The notes: a model not told the origin generated them from the sequence alone. Positions 8,139 to 16,668 are shown, counted from the stretch's first letter. The stretch: 64,000 bases of DNA from Thalassolituus maritimus (GCF_900156675.1 NZ_FTOH01000007.1:186001-250000); one strand, 5' to 3'. Translations and numbers: made by a program.

Positions 8139-9506
8139 TCAGCTACGGTTGTTATTGCCGTTGCGACGACGACGCGGGCGACGGCGGCGTTGCCCATCAT
8201 TGCGCTCGCCTGCACCATCGTTGCGTCTGTCGTGTGAACGACTCGCGGCTGGTGGATGGTCTTTCTGGATTTCGGTCCAGAAATCACACAGCTCTTGCAG
8301 GTCTTCGCCGGACTGCTGACGTAGCAACAGGAAGTCGTAAGCGGCACGGAAGCGTGGATGCTGAGTCAGCTCGGCAGCTTTGCGGCTGCGTGTTTTCGGC
8401 AGGCGTAGCTGCATTTCCCAGATTTCACGCATCGGAATCGAGAAGCGTTTTGGAATCGCGGTCGCTTTCACCTGTTCCTGAAGCACCTTGTCGGCGGCTT
8501 TCTGTTGGGCAGGGTGGGGCGCCATGCCATCGTCTTCGTACTTCTGACGCACTTTATTCAGCTGCGGCCAGAGCAGTGCAGCCAGGAAGAAATACGGTGT
8601 TACCGACTTACCCGACTGAATACGGGCATCGGTGTTACGCATGGTGTTCTCGATCAAAGACACGGCGTAATCGTCTTCCTGCATGCGTTGTTCCGCAGAC
8701 GGGAACAGAGGTTCGAACAGGTGATAGTCACGAAGCATGCGCACAGTCTCCAGTGCGTTGCCTGCCAGAATAAGTTTCAGAGACTCTTCGAACAGACGCG
8801 CTGCAGGGATCTGAGTCATCAGTGGTGCCATGTCGCGAATCGGCGCGGCCGTTTTCGCTTCGATGTCGAAGCCAAGTTTTACCGCAAAGCGGATGGCACG
8901 GAGCATGCGCACCGGGTCTTCCCGATAACGTGTTGCCGGATCACCGATGAGGCGGATCTGCTTGGCTTTCAGGTCTTCCCAGCCGCCAGCGTAAGAGTGC
9001 ACACTGAAGTCATCGATGTTGTAGTAAAGGGCATTGATAGTGAAGTCGCGACGCATCGCATCTTCGTCTTTGTTACCGTAGACATTATCGCGCAGGATCA
9101 TACCCTGATCGCCCTGGCGGGATACTTTGTCCGAATGTTCGTCAGAGGGCGGGGCGCGGAATGTCGCGACTTCAATGACCTCGCGGCCAAATACCACATG
9201 AACCAACTTAAACCGACGACCAATCAGGCGTGAGTTGCGGAACAGAGCATTAACCTGCTCTGGCGTCGCATCCGTCGACACATCGAAATCTTTAGGTGAC
9301 AAACCCAGAAGGTTATCGCGGACACCTCCACCCACCAGATAGGCACCATAGCCAGCTTTACGCAGTCGATAGAGCACCTTAAGCGCAGGCTCACTGATGT
9401 TTGTGCGGGAGATAGAATGCTCGTCGCGCGGAATCACACGCAGCTGTACATCGTCAGCATCGGCTTTCTGGCTGAACAGTTTTTTGACTCGGTTGATCAG
9501 GGTCAC
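8139..9506 (-). CDS. pcnB: Poly(A) polymerase I
   Basis: A 455-residue class II nucleotidyltransferase. The active-site region is LVGGGVRDNLLGL followed by the catalytic DFDVST, and the CCA-adding-enzyme-like RNA-binding block INALYYNID and GDPATRYREDPVRMLRAIRF follows. The C-terminus is strongly basic (QRRRRPRRRRNGNN), as in other PcnB proteins. It adds poly(A) tails that promote RNA decay. The start used is GTG at 9506, whose ribosome-binding site is weak. Upstream lies the small-RNA array, the same cbrB-crcZ-pcnB order seen in Pseudomonas. Confidence 0.93.
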   Translation of the reverse strand: MTLINRVKKLFSQKADADDVQLRVIPRDEHSISRTNISEPALKVLYRLRKAGYGAYLVGGGVRDNLLGLSPKDFDVSTDATPEQVNALFRNSRLIGRRFKLVHVVFGREVIEVATFRAPPSDEHSDKVSRQGDQGMILRDNVYGNKDEDAMRRDFTINALYYNIDDFSVHSYAGGWEDLKAKQIRLIGDPATRYREDPVRMLRAIRFAVKLGFDIEAKTAAPIRDMAPLMTQIPAARLFEESLKLILAGNALETVRMLRDYHLFEPLFPSAEQRMQEDDYAVSLIENTMRNTDARIQSGKSVTPYFFLAALLWPQLNKVRQKYEDDGMAPHPAQQKAADKVLQEQVKATAIPKRFSIPMREIWEMQLRLPKTRSRKAAELTQHPRFRAAYDFLLLRQQSGEDLQELCDFWTEIQKDHPPAASRSHDRRNDGAGERNDGQRRRRPRRRRNGNNNRS

Positions 9507-9610
9507 GATAGAAGTGGTTCTCTGGTTAATCTGCGAGCGAGTTTACAGCTAAGCCGGAGCGGACACAAAGTAAACAGTTGAGGCTGGCCCGGAGGGGAGG
9601 TAGCAGACAA

Positions 9611-9646
9611 AGAAAAAGCCGCACTGATTGGGGCCAGTGCGGCTTT
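9611..9646 (-). terminator. Intrinsic terminator of CrcZ-like RNA copy 1
   Basis: On the minus strand a 12-bp stem AAAGCCGCACTG/CAGTGCGGCTTT with an 8-base loop runs into CTTTTTCTTTG. It ends the copy nearest pcnB and should stop read-through into pcnB. Confidence 0.88.
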
Positions 9647-9925
9647 CTGAGTCGGGTTGTGCCGGATGTTGTTATTGTTATGCCCGACTACCATGTCGAC
9701 AGATGTTTTGAATGGGCATCCCCTGCCTCATTTTTTATTGTTGTTGTCGGCGCTCAATGCGCATTCAAAACATTTGTCACCCAGGCCTTTGTTATTTTTA
9801 TTGTTGGCCCTTCTTCTCTACCCGATCCCTTCGGAAGCACTTTGTTATTTTTATTGGTGCGCTTCGTTTTGAGATCTTGTTGAGGCGTCGCATTTGTTAT
9901 TTTTATAGTTTGCGTTGCTCTCTGA
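9611..9925 (-). ncRNA. CrcZ-like Hfq/Crc-titrating small RNA, copy 1 (nearest pcnB)
   Basis: A predicted RNA of about 315 nt on the minus strand, between the sigma-54 promoter at 9935-9951 and the terminator at 9611-9646. It carries at least five A-rich ARN-type motifs, seen on the plus strand as TTGTTATTTTTATTG-like blocks near 9670, 9731, 9788, 9841 and 9893. The one at 9788-9805 reads on the RNA as AAC-AAT-AAA-AAT-AAC-AAA, exactly six ARN triplets, the length that fills the distal face of an Hfq hexamer. CrcZ in Pseudomonas lies at this locus, is driven by CbrB and sigma-54, and titrates Hfq/Crc to relieve catabolite repression. Function here is inferred; the 5' end is estimated. Confidence 0.85.
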
Positions 9926-9934
9926 TGAATATAA

Positions 9935-9951
9935 AGCGAATGGTGTGCCAA
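9935..9951 (-). promoter_or_regulatory. Sigma-54 promoter of small RNA copy 1
   Basis: On the minus strand TTGGCACACCATTCGCT has the invariant GG (9949-9948) and GC (9937-9936) separated by 10 bases, with TGGCAC matching the -24 box. An IHF-like site TATCAATGACTTA (9970-9982) lies 21 bp upstream of the GG. Confidence 0.85.
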
Positions 9952-10023
9952 CTTTTAAAAATCTATATTTATCAATGACTTACGTTTCATTGTCCCGGTT
10001 TTTGAGTTGTGCTGTGGCCCGAA

Positions 10024-10084
10024 GTGTTACGAAAGATTACGAATTGTGTAACCCACAGGTAACAAACTTCAGGAAACGTAACAC
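10024..10084 (-). promoter_or_regulatory. CbrB-type enhancer cluster for copy 1
   Basis: Five GTTAC/GTAAC-type half-sites occur within 61 bp (GTGTTAC, GATTAC, TGTAAC, GGTAACA, CGTAACAC), 75-135 bp upstream of the -24 box. Spaced, inverted GTTAC/GTAAC elements are what I recall for CbrB targets; the position suits a sigma-54 enhancer. Confidence 0.65.
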
Positions 10085-10182
10085 TGAGTAAATGTTCAAT
10101 CAGCCTTACGCCGGATGCCACTGAAGAGTAAACCGTCGAGAGGGTATGAAGAGGTCGGATCGGGTAGGGCGAATTTCAGGCA

Positions 10183-10208
10183 ATAAAAAAGCCGCAGGTG
10201 CGGCTTCT
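10183..10208 (-). terminator. Intrinsic terminator of CrcZ-like RNA copy 2
   Basis: On the minus strand a GCCGC/GCGGC stem extended by A-T pairs is followed by TTTTTTATTG, ending the middle RNA gene. Confidence 0.85.
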
Positions 10209-10416
10209 TGGATTCTTTCTGCAGTCTTTGTTTGGACGCCTCTGTTATTTTTATTGTTAGCGGCCCAACTGTCTTATTTTTCTCTGATCTTCCGTACTTC
10301 TTATTGTTTGTGAAGGGGTCCTTCACTGGGCTTGCTGATTATTTTTATTGTTTGCGTTTCAGCGGCAAGCCCGGCAGTCCGACTTTGTTATTTTTATTTG
10401 TGTCGTCCTGCTGTAC
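10183..10416 (-). ncRNA. CrcZ-like Hfq/Crc-titrating small RNA, copy 2 (middle)
   Basis: A predicted RNA of about 235 nt between the sigma-54 promoter at 10426-10442 and its terminator. The A-rich motif at 10241-10258 reads on the RNA as AAC-AAT-AAA-AAT-AAC-AGA, again six ARN triplets. Further blocks lie near 10271, 10301, 10337 (five triplets) and 10385. It is the shortest of the three copies. Outside the motifs the transcribed sequence has diverged from copies 1 and 3, while the promoter module and terminator are conserved, which suggests old duplications kept for their decoy motifs. No open frame with a start and ribosome-binding site is present. Confidence 0.83.
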
Positions 10417-10425
10417 GTAAATTAA

Positions 10426-10442
10426 TGCCAAGACCGTGCCAG
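10426..10442 (-). promoter_or_regulatory. Sigma-54 promoter of small RNA copy 2
   Basis: On the minus strand CTGGCACGGTCTTGGCA has GG (10440-10439) and GC (10428-10427) with the required 10-base spacing. An IHF-like TTTCAATGGGTTA (10461-10473) begins 21 bp upstream of the GG, the same offset as in copies 1 and 3. Confidence 0.87.
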
Positions 10443-10514
10443 TTTTTAAAAGTCTTTATTTTTCAATGGGTTATGGTTTTTCAATGGCGGGCGTCAGGCG
10501 CATTTTTACAGAAA

Positions 10515-10617
10515 GTGTTACGTAACATTACGCTGACATATGTCTATTGGTAACAGTTGGGCGAGTGGGGTAACACTTTAGTCGAAGTGTTCTGCCTGGG
10601 GTAACAAAGTCGTTACC
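10515..10617 (-). promoter_or_regulatory. CbrB-type enhancer cluster for copy 2
   Basis: Six or more GTTAC/GTAAC half-sites occur: GTGTTACGTAACA is a head-to-head pair at 10515-10527, followed by GGTAACA near 10549, 10569 and 10600 and GTTACC at 10612. They lie 75-180 bp upstream of the -24 box. Confidence 0.62.
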
Positions 10618-10663
10618 GATCGGGAATGATTGCTGAGTCGGGTGCTGATGCCTGACGGACAGG

Positions 10664-10690
10664 CAATAAAAAAGCCGCTCAGGCGGCTCT
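10664..10690 (-). terminator. Intrinsic terminator of CrcZ-like RNA copy 3
   Basis: On the minus strand an AGCCGC/GCGGCT stem with a four-base loop is followed by TTTTTTATTG. It is nearly the same sequence as the copy 2 terminator. Confidence 0.86.
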
Positions 10691-10928
10691 TCAGGGGCGT
10701 TATTCTTATTATTCTGTGCTGCCACAGGTGTCATCGTCGTTTTGAATAGGCAGAGCTTCTGTTTTTATTCTTGTTTTGTCTCTGCTCATTCGAAACTAAC
10801 AATGGTGGCCATTGTCATTTTTGTTATGAGGTTGGGAATTACCGGCGCTTTGTTATTTTTATTAGTGCGCCTCCCGCTTACCGGCAGTGTCTCTTTGTTA
10901 TTTGTATTGATGGACACCAGCTCAGTAC
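10664..10928 (-). ncRNA. crcZ: CrcZ-like Hfq/Crc-titrating small RNA, copy 3 (nearest cbrB)
   Basis: A predicted RNA of about 265 nt directly downstream of cbrB, between the sigma-54 promoter at 10938-10954 and its terminator. A-rich blocks lie near 10698, 10760, 10813, 10850 (five ARN triplets, AAT-AAA-AAT-AAC-AAA) and 10893. Being next to cbrB, it occupies the position of crcZ in Pseudomonas; calling this copy, rather than copies 1 or 2, the crcZ orthologue is arbitrary. The expected role is to bind Hfq (with Crc) when CbrAB senses poor carbon supply, freeing repressed catabolic mRNAs. Confidence 0.83.
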
Positions 10929-10937
10929 TGTCTATAA

Positions 10938-10954
10938 AGCTAAACTCGTGCCAG
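10938..10954 (-). promoter_or_regulatory. Sigma-54 promoter of small RNA copy 3
   Basis: On the minus strand CTGGCACGAGTTTAGCT has GG (10952-10951) and GC (10940-10939) 10 bases apart. An IHF-like AAACAATGAGTTA (10973-10985) begins 21 bp upstream of the GG. Confidence 0.87.
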
Positions 10955-10997
10955 TTATTAAAAATACAATAAAAACAATGAGTTACGAAATTACACT

Positions 10998-11015
10998 TGT
11001 CTATAATTATAGACA
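10998..11015. repeat. 18-bp perfect palindrome in the copy 3 control region
   Basis: TGTCTATAATTATAGACA is a perfect palindrome between the IHF-like site and the enhancer cluster of copy 3. Copies 1 and 2 lack it. It may be an extra operator or a cruciform-prone spacer. Confidence 0.6.
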
Positions 11016-11026
11016 GTTAGACTAAA

Positions 11027-11157
11027 GTGTTACGAACTGTGAGCCATTAGGTAACAGTTTTGATACCTGAGTAACACTCTGTAACTGGATTTGATACATA
11101 CGTAACAGAAAAGACGAAAGGCTGTCCCGAAAAGAGTATGTACGAGCAGGGGTAACA
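11027..11157 (-). promoter_or_regulatory. CbrB-type enhancer cluster for copy 3
   Basis: GTGTTAC at 11027 and GTAAC-type sites near 11050, 11071, 11081, 11101 and 11150 form a cluster 75-205 bp upstream of the -24 box, immediately past the cbrB terminator. Confidence 0.62.
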
Positions 11158-11159
11158 AA

Positions 11160-11194
11160 AAGAGTGGCCGAGCTGGAATCAGCGGCCACCTTTT
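11160..11194 (-). terminator. Intrinsic terminator overlapping the cbrB stop codon
   Basis: On the minus strand a GGTGGCCG/CGGCCACT stem with a 12-base loop is followed by CTTTTTG. It begins inside the last cbrB codons and should separate cbrB mRNA from the small-RNA genes. Confidence 0.75.
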
Positions 11195-12582
11195 TTGCGT
11201 GGAATGCCAAGGCGCTGGCGACGTTCCCACAGCGATTTACGTGAGATTCCCAGCTTTTTCGCCAGTTCGGTCTCGGTCATGGACGCTTCGTTCTCGAGTA
11301 CGAAGTGCACAAAGTAATCGTCCAGTGACAGATCACCCTGCTGCTCGTCGTTCTGGTCCGTAGGCTGGTATGGGTTGTCTTCGACCAGGCTGTTACGCAT
11401 GGAGTCACTTATGTAACGATCAGGGCTGACTTCGATGCCCAGCAGGTCAGGTTCAACCTCATCAGACTCAGCGAGGATGACAGAGCGCTCAACAGCATTC
11501 TCCAGCTCGCGCACATTGCCGGGCCAGTGGTAATCACGAATCGCTTTCAACGAGGCATCGTTAAAGCGCATCGGCGCCTGAGCCATTTTCTCACAGGCGC
11601 GTGCCAACATAGCGGTGGCAATTTCAATGACATCTTCACCGCGGTCACGCAGAGGCGGCAGGTGCAGTTCCATTACGTTGAGGCGATAATACAGATCTTC
11701 CCGGAATTCGCCTTGTGAGGAGAGTTCTTTCAGATTGCGGTGCGTGGCAGCGACGAGGCGTACATTTACCTTCTGGCTTTGCACTGAACCGACACGGCGA
11801 ATTTCGCCTTCCTGCAGAACGCGTAGCAGCCGCGCCTGAGCTTCAAGGGGAAGCTCGCCGATTTCATCCAGAAAAAGGGTGCCGCCATCCGCGGCTTCAA
11901 CCAACCCCTGGCGCTGAGCGGTCGCACCGGTAAATGCGCCTTTCTCATGGCCGAACAGTTCGGACTCAATCAGGGTTTCAGGGATTGCCGCGCAGTTTAC
12001 GGAGATCAACGGCTTGTCAGCGCGCCGACTCTGATTATGAATTGCTTTGGCCACCAGTTCTTTACCGGTGCCGGATTCGCCTTGAATCAGCACAGTGGCG
12101 TCTGTTGGAGCAACCTTGGCGATCTTTCGGAACAACAGCTGCATTGGCTCGCAGCTGCCGATAATCCCGGTTTTAGAGGATGGCACTGGCTCTGGCAGGT
12201 CATCCAGCGTGTCTGTCACTGCATCGGCAGTTTCTGTGCGCATTGCCAGGATACGCTCGACCGCCTGAATCATTTCGTCGTGATCAAAGGGTTTGGCAAT
12301 GTAATCAACCGCGCCGAGCTTCATGGCATCGACGGCAGAACGCAGACTGGCGTAGCTGGTCATGATCAGAACCGGCACTTTTCCTGCGAGCTCAATAAGG
12401 TCAGTGCCATGGCCACCAGGCAGTCTCAGATCGCTGATGATCATGTCATAGCTGGTCAGGTCGAGCGCTTTGGCGGCATCGACAGAGTCTGCTTCAGTCA
12501 CTTCATGATTATGGCGAGTTAACAGGCGACGCACCGCGTTGCGGATAATAGCTTCGTCTTCTACGACCAGAATATGACTCAT
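11179..12582 (-). CDS. cbrB: CbrB, sigma-54-dependent response regulator
   Basis: A 467-residue NtrC-family activator. The receiver domain covers about residues 1-120, with a phosphoacceptor Asp in [13 protein letters not shown]. The AAA+ domain has Walker A GESGTGKE, the sigma-54 contact loop GAFTGA in [12 protein letters not shown] and Walker [13 protein letters not shown] Fis-type helix-turn-helix ends the protein ([20 protein letters not shown]). It is named from synteny: it is cotranscribed with the CbrA-type kinase (4-bp overlap) and is followed by the CrcZ-like array and pcnB. It should activate the three sigma-54 small-RNA promoters. Confidence 0.93.
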   Translation of the reverse strand: MSHILVVEDEAIIRNAVRRLLTRHNHEVTEADSVDAAKALDLTSYDMIISDLRLPGGHGTDLIELAGKVPVLIMTSYASLRSAVDAMKLGAVDYIAKPFDHDEMIQAVERILAMRTETADAVTDTLDDLPEPVPSSKTGIIGSCEPMQLLFRKIAKVAPTDATVLIQGESGTGKELVAKAIHNQSRRADKPLISVNCAAIPETLIESELFGHEKGAFTGATAQRQGLVEAADGGTLFLDEIGELPLEAQARLLRVLQEGEIRRVGSVQSQKVNVRLVAATHRNLKELSSQGEFREDLYYRLNVMELHLPPLRDRGEDVIEIATAMLARACEKMAQAPMRFNDASLKAIRDYHWPGNVRELENAVERSVILAESDEVEPDLLGIEVSPDRYISDSMRNSLVEDNPYQPTDQNDEQQGDLSLDDYFVHFVLENEASMTETELAKKLGISRKSLWERRQRLGIPRKKGGR

Positions 12583-15509
12583 GAATGGTGATCCGTTAAC
12601 TCAGGTTGTTCACAACGTGGAAGACTGACTGTAACACAGGTTCCGCGTCCGCTGGCCAATGGGCTGTCGATTGCGATGTGACCGTAGTGCTCTTCAATGA
12701 TGCTGTAGACTAGTGATAGTCCCAGTCCTGTCCCTTTACCCACGTCTTTGGTGGTAAAAAATGGCTCAAATATATGATCGAGCGTTTCCGCCGGAATGCC
12801 GTGTCCGTCATCGATCACGCGGATTCTGACCTGCTGTTCATCCATATCGCCCTGAACCCAGATGGTGCCGCCGGCTTCGGAGGCATCGCGCGCGTTACCC
12901 AGCAGGTTTACAAACACCTGCACCAGACGCTGAGCATCTCCCATAGTCATCAGTTCGGGCGGGCAGTCGTTAATAAAATTGATGTCCTGACTGCGCTTAC
13001 TCAGCTTAAGAAGCTGGATGGCTTCGTTGATACAGTAGGTGGCGTCGACCGGCTCGTGTTCTGTGCTGTGATGTCCGGCGTGAGAGAAGTTCATTAGCGA
13101 TTGCACGATTCGGGTAACACGCTTGGTCTGTTCCTGAATCTGGTCGGCCATTTCCAGTAATTCCGGGTTGTCGGTCTCGTAACGCATGCTTTGCGCCAGA
13201 CAGTCGATCCCCGTGATTGGGTTGCCAATTTCGTGGGCGACGCCGGCAGCAAGACGACCGATCGACGCAAGGCGCTCACTGTGCATCAGCTCTTCTTCAA
13301 GGAGCTGAGTCTCAGTCTGGTCCTCAAGCAGAATAACGGTACCGCCGGGCTGGCTGCCGCTGGGTTGCAGAACGGCTTTGTGCATACCAAACCAGCGTGG
13401 ACGACCGGCACTGTCGACCCGGTGCTTGTGTTTGTGCATGGCGTGGCTGGTCAGGAAGTCGGTCAGCATCGGACCCCATGGAGAAGGCAGACGACTGACG
13501 TGCGAGCCCGTCACTTCACGGGACTCGGTACCCGTCAGTTGCGACATGACCTGATTCCACATCAATACTTCGCCATCCGGAGCGAGTGAGCATACCCCCA
13601 TAGGAAGGCGCTCAAGTGTCTGGCGGTGATAACGGCGCAGGTTATCGAGTTCGCTGGCAAGACCGCCCAAGCGGCTGTGGAAACCTTCAAGGCGCTGTTC
13701 CAGCTGGAAGATGTCTTCGGTCAGCTCAACGTCTTTCTGGAAGGGCAGATAGCGGTTCACCAGATCGTGAGCAACCGTTGGGCCCATCAGACCTGAGAGG
13801 TTGGCCTCCAGTCGGGCACGCAGGCGGCGCAGAGCGTACGGTCTGTCTTCGTAGGACGGAAGCTCAAGATCATCTAACGCCTGATAGACTTCGCGTTCTG
13901 CGACGTAGCGTCCCAATGACGGTGTTAACGCATTGATGACTTCATTGGTGTTTACCGCTTGCAGAGGCAGACGCGATGGGCGTGACACGTTATCAATTGA
14001 GCAGGCATCCGCGGCAGACTGCTCTTCGGCGCTGCGTTTGGTGCTCAGGCTGATAATGACAAACAACAGGAAATTGATACCAATCGCAGTGATGGCTGAT
14101 AAGTGCCAGTTGCCTTCATCGGTGGGCGGTAAGAAGAACGGGATTTCCCAGCCCAATGCCAGCTCACAGAACGGCAGTAACAGACCATAGATCCAGGTGA
14201 CGGTGCCGACGACCAGACCGACGATAAAGCCTTTACGGTTGGACTGAGGCCAGTAGAGCAAGCCGAGAATACCGGGCAGGAATTGCGAGCAAGCAACGAA
14301 CCCGAGAATGCCCAGCTGGCTTAGATCCAGATCAGAGCCGACGATGCGGTAGAAGCCATACGCCAGTAACAGGATTACCCCAATCAGTGAGCGGCGCATC
14401 CACAGCAACCAACGATAGAAATCGTAGCGTGGTGCAGGCTTATAAACCGGGAGCACCAGATGGTTGAGGAACATGGCCGCGGTCGACAGGGTGGTAACAA
14501 TGATGATGCCGGACGCAGCCGCCAGGCCGCCGACGAAAATCATTACGGTCAGAAATTCAGATTCCAGCGCCAGGCCAATGCCCAGTGCGAAGTAGGAAGG
14601 GTCACTGTCGACGTTCAGATAGTAGCCAGCCCACAGAATAGGTGGCACCGACAGGCTCATGATCAGTAGAAAAAGTGGAAAGCCCCAGCTCGCATGCTTG
14701 AGTGCCCCAGGGTTGGTATTCTCGGTGAAGGCCATATGGAACATGTGAGGCATCGCCACCGCAGCCGCAAAGAACATCAGCAGCAGGGTTCGCCATGGGC
14801 CATCCTGAAGTCTTACCTGTTCGCGTGCGAGCTGGGCCTGATTGTCTGATAACCACTGTTCCAGGCCGCCGACTTCAGGGAATACGCCAAACAGAACCAC
14901 GCCGCCCAGCACAAGAATGGCGACCAGCTTCAGAACGGATTCAAAGGCAATGGCGAACACCAGCCCTTCGTGTTTCTCACGTGGAGACACATGGCGCGCA
15001 CCAAACAGAATGGCGAACAGGATCATGATCAGACAGTAGGCCAGTGCCAGATTCTCAACCGGCCATTCGCGGTTCAGCAGATAAAGCGTATCGCCGATGG
15101 CTGTGATCTGCAGCGTCAGCATCGGGATCACAACCGCCAGCATGATCAGGGAGACGGTGATCCCTGCCCACCGCGACCTGTAACGGAAGGCAAGTAAGTC
15201 AGCCAGAGAGCTTAGCTGGTAGGTCCGGGTGATCTGCAGAATCGGCTTAAGCAGAATCGGGGACATGACAAAGGCCCCGGAAATACCCATGTAGTAGGCG
15301 AGGAAGCCATAACCGTATTGGTTAGCCAGACCGACAGAGCCGTAAAACGCCCAGGCGCTGGCATAGACACCCAAAGACAGCACATACACCAGAGGGTGGC
15401 GTACCCAGGCGCGGGGTAGCCAGTTGCGCTCGACGGCATAGGCCGCGAGAAAGAGAGAAAACAGATAGCCAACGCCGAGGAGCGCCAGCTGACCAAGGCT
15501 AAACGTCAT
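12579..15509 (-). CDS. cbrA: CbrA, transporter-fused sensor histidine kinase
   Basis: A 976-residue protein. The N-terminal half is a sodium/solute-symporter-like membrane domain with about 13 membrane segments. It is followed by a PAS region ([20 protein letters not shown]), the H-box [16 protein letters not shown] and the ATPase motifs DGHGIPAE and [14 protein letters not shown]. The family couples histidine or nutrient sensing to phosphorylation of CbrB. I chose the ATG at 15509, preceded by GAAGGACAACG, over an upstream GTG/TTG-type start, because it matches CbrA length (about 980) and overlaps the small upstream gene by 11 bp. Confidence 0.93.
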   Translation of the reverse strand: MTFSLGQLALLGVGYLFSLFLAAYAVERNWLPRAWVRHPLVYVLSLGVYASAWAFYGSVGLANQYGYGFLAYYMGISGAFVMSPILLKPILQITRTYQLSSLADLLAFRYRSRWAGITVSLIMLAVVIPMLTLQITAIGDTLYLLNREWPVENLALAYCLIMILFAILFGARHVSPREKHEGLVFAIAFESVLKLVAILVLGGVVLFGVFPEVGGLEQWLSDNQAQLAREQVRLQDGPWRTLLLMFFAAAVAMPHMFHMAFTENTNPGALKHASWGFPLFLLIMSLSVPPILWAGYYLNVDSDPSYFALGIGLALESEFLTVMIFVGGLAAASGIIIVTTLSTAAMFLNHLVLPVYKPAPRYDFYRWLLWMRRSLIGVILLLAYGFYRIVGSDLDLSQLGILGFVACSQFLPGILGLLYWPQSNRKGFIVGLVVGTVTWIYGLLLPFCELALGWEIPFFLPPTDEGNWHLSAITAIGINFLLFVIISLSTKRSAEEQSAADACSIDNVSRPSRLPLQAVNTNEVINALTPSLGRYVAEREVYQALDDLELPSYEDRPYALRRLRARLEANLSGLMGPTVAHDLVNRYLPFQKDVELTEDIFQLEQRLEGFHSRLGGLASELDNLRRYHRQTLERLPMGVCSLAPDGEVLMWNQVMSQLTGTESREVTGSHVSRLPSPWGPMLTDFLTSHAMHKHKHRVDSAGRPRWFGMHKAVLQPSGSQPGGTVILLEDQTETQLLEEELMHSERLASIGRLAAGVAHEIGNPITGIDCLAQSMRYETDNPELLEMADQIQEQTKRVTRIVQSLMNFSHAGHHSTEHEPVDATYCINEAIQLLKLSKRSQDINFINDCPPELMTMGDAQRLVQVFVNLLGNARDASEAGGTIWVQGDMDEQQVRIRVIDDGHGIPAETLDHIFEPFFTTKDVGKGTGLGLSLVYSIIEEHYGHIAIDSPLASGRGTCVTVSLPRCEQPELTDHHS

Positions 15510-15678
15510 CGTTGTCCTTCTGCTTGCTGTTAAACCAGATGTAGAGAGCAATCAGAAGCGCCCAGATACCGAATGGACGATACCAGGCGGCACGGTCGTC
15601 GAGCCACCAGTCCATCATGACTGGAGAAATAAGATAGATGCCAACCAGCATCAGCAGACTGAGGCGATAATCGTACAT
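15499..15678 (-). CDS. cbrX: Small membrane protein, cbrX-like
   Basis: A 59-codon frame from ATG at 15678 to TAG at 15499-15501. It begins MYDYRLSLLMLVGIYLISP and has two predicted membrane segments (about residues 6-20 and 33-49) and a charged tail SKQKDNDDV. It overlaps the cbrA start by 11 bp, so translation of the two is probably coupled. A small gene in this position, cbrX, is known upstream of cbrA in Pseudomonas; the name rests on position and character, not on an alignment. Function is unknown. Confidence 0.75.
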   Translation of the reverse strand: MYDYRLSLLMLVGIYLISPVMMDWWLDDRAAWYRPFGIWALLIALYIWFNSKQKDNDDV

Positions 15679-15728
15679 TTAGCGCTCTGGGTGTTTGGTT
15701 GCCCAGAGGTTATCACACCAGACGCTGA

Positions 15729-16607
15729 TTATGTGCGTTGAAATGGCCCGGGCGCAGGCATGGATTGCTCGCCTTTCAAGGGCGCGGGGTTCCAGTGACT
15801 GACAGCCCAGTTTAAGAGTTCGTCCGCTGGCGCACCAAACAAGGTTTGTGGGGGCGACTGGCGTAGCCAATGCAGGGCCTGCCACAGGGTTTCACCTATG
15901 TGTGCATCAGCGAGTGGCAGAGCCAGATTCTGTTTACTCAATTTCTGGCCGTTCTGCTCGACGGCCACAGGAATGTGACTGTAATGGGGAATGCTGAGAG
16001 ACAATGCCTGTTGCAACAGATACTGACGAACGGTGGAGTCGATCAGGTCGATACCGCGAACGACGTGGGTAATTTCCTGTGCGGCGTCATCGACGACGAC
16101 GGCAAGCTGGTACGACCAGAAGCCGTCTCGGCGACGGATAACAAAATCGCCGATTTCATCTGCGAGGTCATAGCGGTGATCGGGTTGCAGGCCATCATGC
16201 AGGCTGGTTGCGCCGCCGGGGCACAGAAAGCGCCAGGCGAAATCATGATCGGCGGGTGGTGGGCAGACGCCCTGATGAAGTTCTCCACCAAGCTGCTTGC
16301 GGGAACAGGCACAGGGAAAGGCATCGCCCTGATATCGCAGTTTATCCAGCGCCGCCTGATAGAGTTCACCGCGCTCGCTTTGATAAACAATGTCACCGTC
16401 CCAGTGCAGACCATAGGCATCAAGAATCCTTAGAATCTCAGCAGAAGCTGTCGGATCTTCGCGGGGAGGGTCGAGATCTTCGATGCGGACCAGCCACTGC
16501 CCATGACAGTGTCGTGCATCCAGATAGCTGGCGAGTGCAGCCAATAAAGAGCCAAAATGAAGAGGCCCGGTCGGGGAGGGAGCAAAACGCCCGATGTAAT
16601 CAGTCAT
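15729..16607 (-). CDS. gluQ: Glutamyl-Q tRNA(Asp) synthetase
   Basis: A 292-residue truncated glutamyl-tRNA-synthetase paralogue lacking the anticodon-binding domain. The HIGH-type signature is FAPSPTGPLHFGSLLAAL, the KMSKS-type loop is NGQKLSKQNLA, and the zinc-binding region is FPCACSRKQLGG...GVCPP. It attaches glutamate to queuosine in tRNA-Asp. It lies 62 bp downstream of dksA on the same strand; dksA-gluQ is a common enterobacterial and pseudomonad operon. Confidence 0.94.
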   Translation of the reverse strand: MTDYIGRFAPSPTGPLHFGSLLAALASYLDARHCHGQWLVRIEDLDPPREDPTASAEILRILDAYGLHWDGDIVYQSERGELYQAALDKLRYQGDAFPCACSRKQLGGELHQGVCPPPADHDFAWRFLCPGGATSLHDGLQPDHRYDLADEIGDFVIRRRDGFWSYQLAVVVDDAAQEITHVVRGIDLIDSTVRQYLLQQALSLSIPHYSHIPVAVEQNGQKLSKQNLALPLADAHIGETLWQALHWLRQSPPQTLFGAPADELLNWAVSHWNPAPLKGEQSMPAPGPFQRT

Positions 16608-16668
16608 AGATGTGTTCCGGCAGGCAGGTCATCGCTGCCCACCGGTCACTGAACTAAAGCGTCGGAGC

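Noticed and set aside
9754-9951. Open frames of 60-100 codons on both strands in the 9.6-11.2 kb region
   Set aside because: They translate the A-rich RNA motifs into low-complexity Lys/Asn/Ile or Leu/Phe strings, cross the promoters or terminators, and lack ribosome-binding sites.
9660-10910. Regularly recurring T-rich 15-mers that could suggest a CRISPR-like array
   Set aside because: Spacing is irregular, the repeat is short and degenerate, and no cas genes are present; ARN motifs in small RNAs explain it.
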